A DNA stretch of 7,695 bases, taken from NCBI GenBank assembly GCA_013215525.1, contig JABSQY010000082.1, forward strand, positions 1 through 7,695. Reading direction: 5' to 3'. Every line of letters begins with the position of its first letter. Position 1 is the first letter of the stretch. Made by a program: the position numbers and the translations under genes. Below are positions 5,461 through 7,695 of the stretch, piece after piece. Origin of the DNA: Nanoarchaeales archaeon. Its GTDB lineage: Archaea; Nanobdellota; Nanobdellia; Woesearchaeales; UBA583. The notes under the pieces were generated by a model that worked only from the letters and a program-made list of their open reading frames with translations, made no database searches and was not told the DNA's origin.

Positions 5461-5483
5461 ATGAATTTATGTTTTATTTTATT

Positions 5484-5861
5484 ATGCTAAAAGATATCCT
5501 AGTTTTAGATACTTCGAATCAAATTAAAAAAATTGAAAAGTTTTTTAAATCTAATAATTTTAAAAATTATGATTTAACTTTTGACTTTGATGCTATTTTT
5601 TCTATGATGAATTATAAAGATTATAAAACTATTATTGTAAATCCTCTAGGTATTGCTTATAATTGTCTAGCTGCTGAATCTCCTGTCGATTTTGCTTTAG
5701 AGATTGTTAAAGAATTAAATAAAATAAAATTACCAAATACAAAATTAATTTGTAGAACTCTTTCAAAATATGTTGATTTAAAGTTTGAAGAATTATTAAA
5801 GTCTAATTTACCTCAAATAAGTTCTGTTTCAGTTGGTATTGAAAAATTTCTAATGTTATAG
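5484..5861 (+). CDS. Degenerate receiver-like (Rossmann-type) protein, unknown function
   Basis: 125 residues from ATG 5484; an in-frame ATG at 5469 would add MFYFI but sits only 12 bases from the TATA-like box. The chain alternates strands and helices like a response-regulator receiver: strand DILVLDTS, helix IKKIEKFF, strand YDLTFDF, helix AIFSMMN, strand TIIVNPLGI, helix DFALEIVKELNKI, strand TKLICRT, and a final helix/strand region. The pair of acidic residues after strand 1 is reduced to one Asp, the phospho-acceptor position after strand 3 looks like Asn, and the conserved Lys is not apparent. If it is a receiver, it is probably a non-phosphorylated pseudo-receiver. No output domain or kinase is adjacent. 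It stands alone between the ssDNA-binding and HD-domain genes with its own promoter. Fold call is tentative. Confidence 0.5.
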   Translation: MLKDILVLDTSNQIKKIEKFFKSNNFKNYDLTFDFDAIFSMMNYKDYKTIIVNPLGIAYNCLAAESPVDFALEIVKELNKIKLPNTKLICRTLSKYVDLKFEELLKSNLPQISSVSVGIEKFLML

Positions 5862-5900
5862 TATATTTAAATCCTATATTTTTAATTACTATTAAATATA

Positions 5901-5909
5901 TTTATATAT
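5901..5909 (+). promoter_or_regulatory. TATA box for the HD-domain gene
   Basis: TTTATATAT, centred 25 bases before ATG 5930. One of the clearest boxes in the window. Confidence 0.6.
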
Positions 5910-5929
5910 TTAAACATCATTAGTATTTT

Positions 5930-6550
5930 ATGGATAAAGAATTATTTAAAGATTTTTTGAAAACAACTAAATTTTATGAATTAAAATATGTTGCACGTAA
6001 ATCTAGTTGTATTTATTTTGATTCTCATTTAAAAAAAGACATTGTACGTGGAGAAACTACTGCGGAACACGTATACTCTTCTTTAAAACTTGCAGATTAT
6101 TTTATTTCAAACTTTTCTGAATTTAAAAATTTGGATAAATTAAAGGTATATGAAATACTTATGTATCATGATGATTGTGAGATTACCGTTGGTGATGTTT
6201 GTATCTCTGATACTAAAAATAGAATTAATAAAGAAATTAATGAGTTGAAAGGTGTGAAAATACTTGCTCAACAATATCCTAATATTTTATCAAAAAAATT
6301 ACTTGATTTGGATTTAGAGTATAGAAATCTAAAAAGTGATGAGGCTATTTTTTGTAAAGCAATTGATAAAATAGATACAACTATTCATGAACTAAAATAT
6401 CCTGGTGATTGGGGTTCTGCTAAAGGTTTTGGTTATGATGATATGAATAACTATTTTAGAAAGTATTTTGAGTTTAGTGTTGTGTTCATGGATGTATTTG
6501 AAGAACTTCTTATTTATTTAACTGAAAATAATTATTTTGAAAATAATTAA
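5930..6550 (+). CDS. HD-domain hydrolase, YfbR/HDDC2-like 5'-nucleotidase
   Basis: 206 residues, close to the usual length of the HD_3/YfbR group. The metal-binding signature is complete: His47 in ETTAEH, His80-Asp81 in MYHDDCEITVGD, and Asp146 in KAIDKID. Arg40 just before ETTAEH corresponds to a conserved Arg in this family (R...E[ST]xAEH). HDxxEIxxGD is characteristic of 5'-deoxynucleotidases that dephosphorylate dNMPs with a divalent metal, and of the related HDDC2 proteins. Likely cytosolic, acting in nucleotide salvage or pool control. Substrate cannot be set from motifs alone; other nucleotide or phosphohydrolase activities are possible. Transcribed from its own promoter (5901-5909). 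It is convergent with the hydrolase gene, leaving only two bases between the stop codons; a shared palindrome covers both ends. Confidence 0.8.
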   Translation: MDKELFKDFLKTTKFYELKYVARKSSCIYFDSHLKKDIVRGETTAEHVYSSLKLADYFISNFSEFKNLDKLKVYEILMYHDDCEITVGDVCISDTKNRINKEINELKGVKILAQQYPNILSKKLLDLDLEYRNLKSDEAIFCKAIDKIDTTIHELKYPGDWGSAKGFGYDDMNNYFRKYFEFSVVFMDVFEELLIYLTENNYFENN

Positions 6551-6562
6551 TTTTAATTATTT
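6541..6562. terminator. Palindrome spanning both convergent stop codons
   Basis: AAATAATTA (6541-6549) and TAATTATTT (6554-6562) are perfect inverted copies with a 4-base loop. The element contains the stops of the HD gene (6548-6550) and of the hydrolase (6553-6555), so both proteins end in Asn-Asn. It may act as a bidirectional terminator. Confidence 0.45.
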
Positions 6563-7281
6563 AAATATTCTAATGTTTTATCATATAATTGTTTTAAATT
6601 ATTTTCTTTTGTAAATCTGTGGTCTGCGTTCTTTATTGTATAACTATTAAAGTCTTTTATGTGTTCGTTCCAATGGACATATTTTTTTGCAAGTTCTGCG
6701 AATATAAATTGAGAGTTTTTTGTTACGTTTTTTGCAAATTCTTTTAAATTATATGCTTGCTTAAATTCTGTTATTAATTTTTCAGAAAATAGTATTTCTA
6801 GTCCCATATGTCTTGTGTATAATTTTGTTTGTTTGTTATATGTGATATTTTTATCTTTTAAATTATTTATTCCTGCTGATGGGTCCCAATGAATTATTTT
6901 TTTTATATTTTTAGTTTTTGCTTTCATTATTGCTAAACATCCTAAACTGTGGCCTATTAGGTATAATTCTTTATACTTATTACTGAATGTTTCAATTACT
7001 GTGTTGATGTCGTCAGCATGTATTGATATTGATATTTCTGTTGTTTGTCTTGCTTTATCTGCATTTGAGTATAAATCGAATCTAAATGTATCAAATCCAA
7101 ATGGCGTAAAGTAATCTATTGCGTTGAAGTATTGGTGTTCGTGTTGGTTTCCTGATAAACCGTGTACAAAAATTATTAGTTTGTTGTTTTTTTGGTTTTC
7201 TATAGTTTGGTTTTTCGAGTTTAGTGTCCCGTAGATTATGTGATTATCATTTGTATTAATTTTAAAGTCTTCTTCTATAAT
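6553..7281 (-). CDS. Alpha/beta hydrolase (serine hydrolase) with non-ATG start
   Basis: Up to 242 residues. The frame is open from a TAA at 7284-7282 to the stop at 6553. Its first ATG (6927) lies after the catalytic core, so the 124-residue ATG version would be headless. The full frame contains IIFVHGLSGNQ (oxyanion-type HG, His40), GFDTFRFDLYS, and LIGHSLGCLA, the nucleophile elbow with Ser112. Near the C-terminus NADHRF (His221) fits the catalytic His; the acidic residue is unclear. It belongs to the alpha/beta hydrolase superfamily, similar in layout to small lipases/esterases with strand-loop-GHSxG order; substrate unknown. There is no ATG, GTG or TTG in the stretch upstream of the core, so initiation is likely at ATT 7281 or ATA 7278, giving (M)IEEDFKI or (M)EEDFKI. 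A TTTAAAT box (7301-7307) is centred 23-27 bases before these. Alternatively the start codon is mutated and the gene is dying. Confidence 0.75.
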   Translation of the reverse strand: MIEEDFKINTNDNHIIYGTLNSKNQTIENQKNNKLIIFVHGLSGNQHEHQYFNAIDYFTPFGFDTFRFDLYSNADKARQTTEISISIHADDINTVIETFSNKYKELYLIGHSLGCLAIMKAKTKNIKKIIHWDPSAGINNLKDKNITYNKQTKLYTRHMGLEILFSEKLITEFKQAYNLKEFAKNVTKNSQFIFAELAKKYVHWNEHIKDFNSYTIKNADHRFTKENNLKQLYDKTLEYLNN

Positions 7282-7361
7282 TTAATTTTGTTTATATTTA
7301 ATTTAAATCTTTGTGTTATTTTTTAAATAAGTTTATATAGTTTGTTGTAGTGTGACTATTA
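7282..7361. promoter_or_regulatory. Divergent promoter region with two TATA-like boxes
   Basis: On the minus strand TTTAAAT at 7301-7307 is spaced for a start at 7281/7278; a stronger TATATAAA-type box overlaps 7330-7338 on the same strand and would give a ~30-base leader. On the plus strand TTTATATAG at 7332-7340 is centred 26 bases before GTG 7362. Confidence 0.5.
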
Positions 7362-7695
7362 GTGACGAAGATAATTACACCTAAACAATTGAGAATTGAA
7401 ACTAATTTAGATTATGCTAATTATTATGATAAGAGTTATTTATATGAAGATAAAACTAATGAGAAACAGAGACCACAAATAGGTGTTTATTTAACTAAAA
7501 GTAATCTTTTAGAATTACAAGATTATAGATATGAATTTATTGAAAAGTATGTTAAAGTGTTTAATCATTGTAGTTTTAATACAGATATTAACTTACCTTT
7601 ATTAAGGTTTGATATATTGAAGGTTGGATATAGAGTAGATGCTGGAGTACAATTATATAGGCCTACTTTAACTTTAAATTTTGATTCTAATAGTA
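7362..7695 (+). CDS. Unknown protein, N-terminal part, GTG start (runs off right edge)
   Basis: The frame from GTG 7362 is open for 111 codons to the end of the window. It begins (M)TKIITPKQLRIETN. The GTG is placed exactly where a leaderless start is expected from TTTATATAG at 7332-7340, which is the main reason for accepting it over a later start. There is no signal peptide or TM helix in the visible part. The second half (FNHCSFNTDINLPLLRF, VGYRVDAGVQL, PTLTLNF) alternates hydrophobic and polar residues and looks beta-rich, recalling the style of the barrel-like protein at 2035-2817, but I see no clear sequence match between them. Family unknown. Confidence 0.6.
   Translation, partial: MTKIITPKQLRIETNLDYANYYDKSYLYEDKTNEKQRPQIGVYLTKSNLLELQDYRYEFIEKYVKVFNHCSFNTDINLPLLRFDILKVGYRVDAGVQLYRPTLTLNFDSNS

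Noticed and set aside
5469..5483. Earlier ATG for the receiver-like gene
   Set aside because: It adds a hydrophobic MFYFI before the first strand and sits too close to the TATA-like box; ATG 5484 fits better.
6553..6927. 124-residue ORF from ATG 6927 as a complete gene
   Set aside because: The same frame continues upstream through GHSLG and HGLSG; the ATG is inside the hydrolase, after its nucleophile.
1..7695. tRNA, rRNA, C/D-box RNA or insertion sequence
   Set aside because: No T-loop/cloverleaf signature, no intergenic C/D box pair, and no transposase or terminal inverted repeats were seen on either strand.

Overview
The window looks like a stretch of accessory DNA from a very AT-rich archaeal genome, probably of the DPANN kind. 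The main reason is promoter layout. For at least nine genes a TATA-like box is centred about 25-28 bases upstream of the start codon and there is no Shine-Dalgarno sequence. That is the pattern of leaderless archaeal mRNAs. Start codons were chosen with this rule. Several genes nevertheless have bacterial, viral or eukaryotic-looking relatives. The lineage is an inference; no rRNA or ribosomal gene is present to prove it.

Left part (1-2817): the N-terminus of a DUF2235/Tle1-like hydrolase leaves the window on the minus strand. Next comes an ABC-2 (DUF990-like) permease broken by two frameshifts and an in-frame TGA and carrying an 18-bp tandem repeat. A small two-TM protein (minus) and another small membrane protein (plus) diverge from a shared promoter region. 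They are followed by a signal-peptide ORF (1908-2021) that is one frame off from a long beta-strand-rich ORF (2035-2817). The pair reads as one frameshifted secreted or beta-barrel protein.

Middle (2817-4872): four inverted repeats stand back to back in the 180 bases between the barrel ORF and a type IB DNA topoisomerase. The topoisomerase has all five catalytic residues and a poxvirus/mimivirus-like layout. It converges on a seven-TM Bax inhibitor-1/YccA-family protein. Upstream of that gene lies a compact GC-rich hairpin.

Right part (5046-7695): three plus-strand genes, each with its own TATA box, encode a Whirly-like ssDNA-binding protein, a degenerate receiver-like protein and an HD-domain nucleotidase-like protein. 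The HD gene converges on an alpha/beta hydrolase, and one palindrome contains the stop codons of both. The hydrolase frame extends well upstream of its first ATG, through the catalytic GHSLG motif, to position 7281, but has no ATG/GTG/TTG there, so an ATT or ATA start is likely. Diverging from it, a GTG-initiated gene of unknown function runs off the right edge.

There are no clear multi-gene operons. Most genes have private promoters, and the functions (ssDNA binding, DNA relaxation, nucleotide hydrolysis, lipases, envelope proteins) do not form an obvious single pathway. Two genes are visibly damaged, which fits a region of gene gain and decay. I see no tRNA, rRNA, CRISPR array or transposase.
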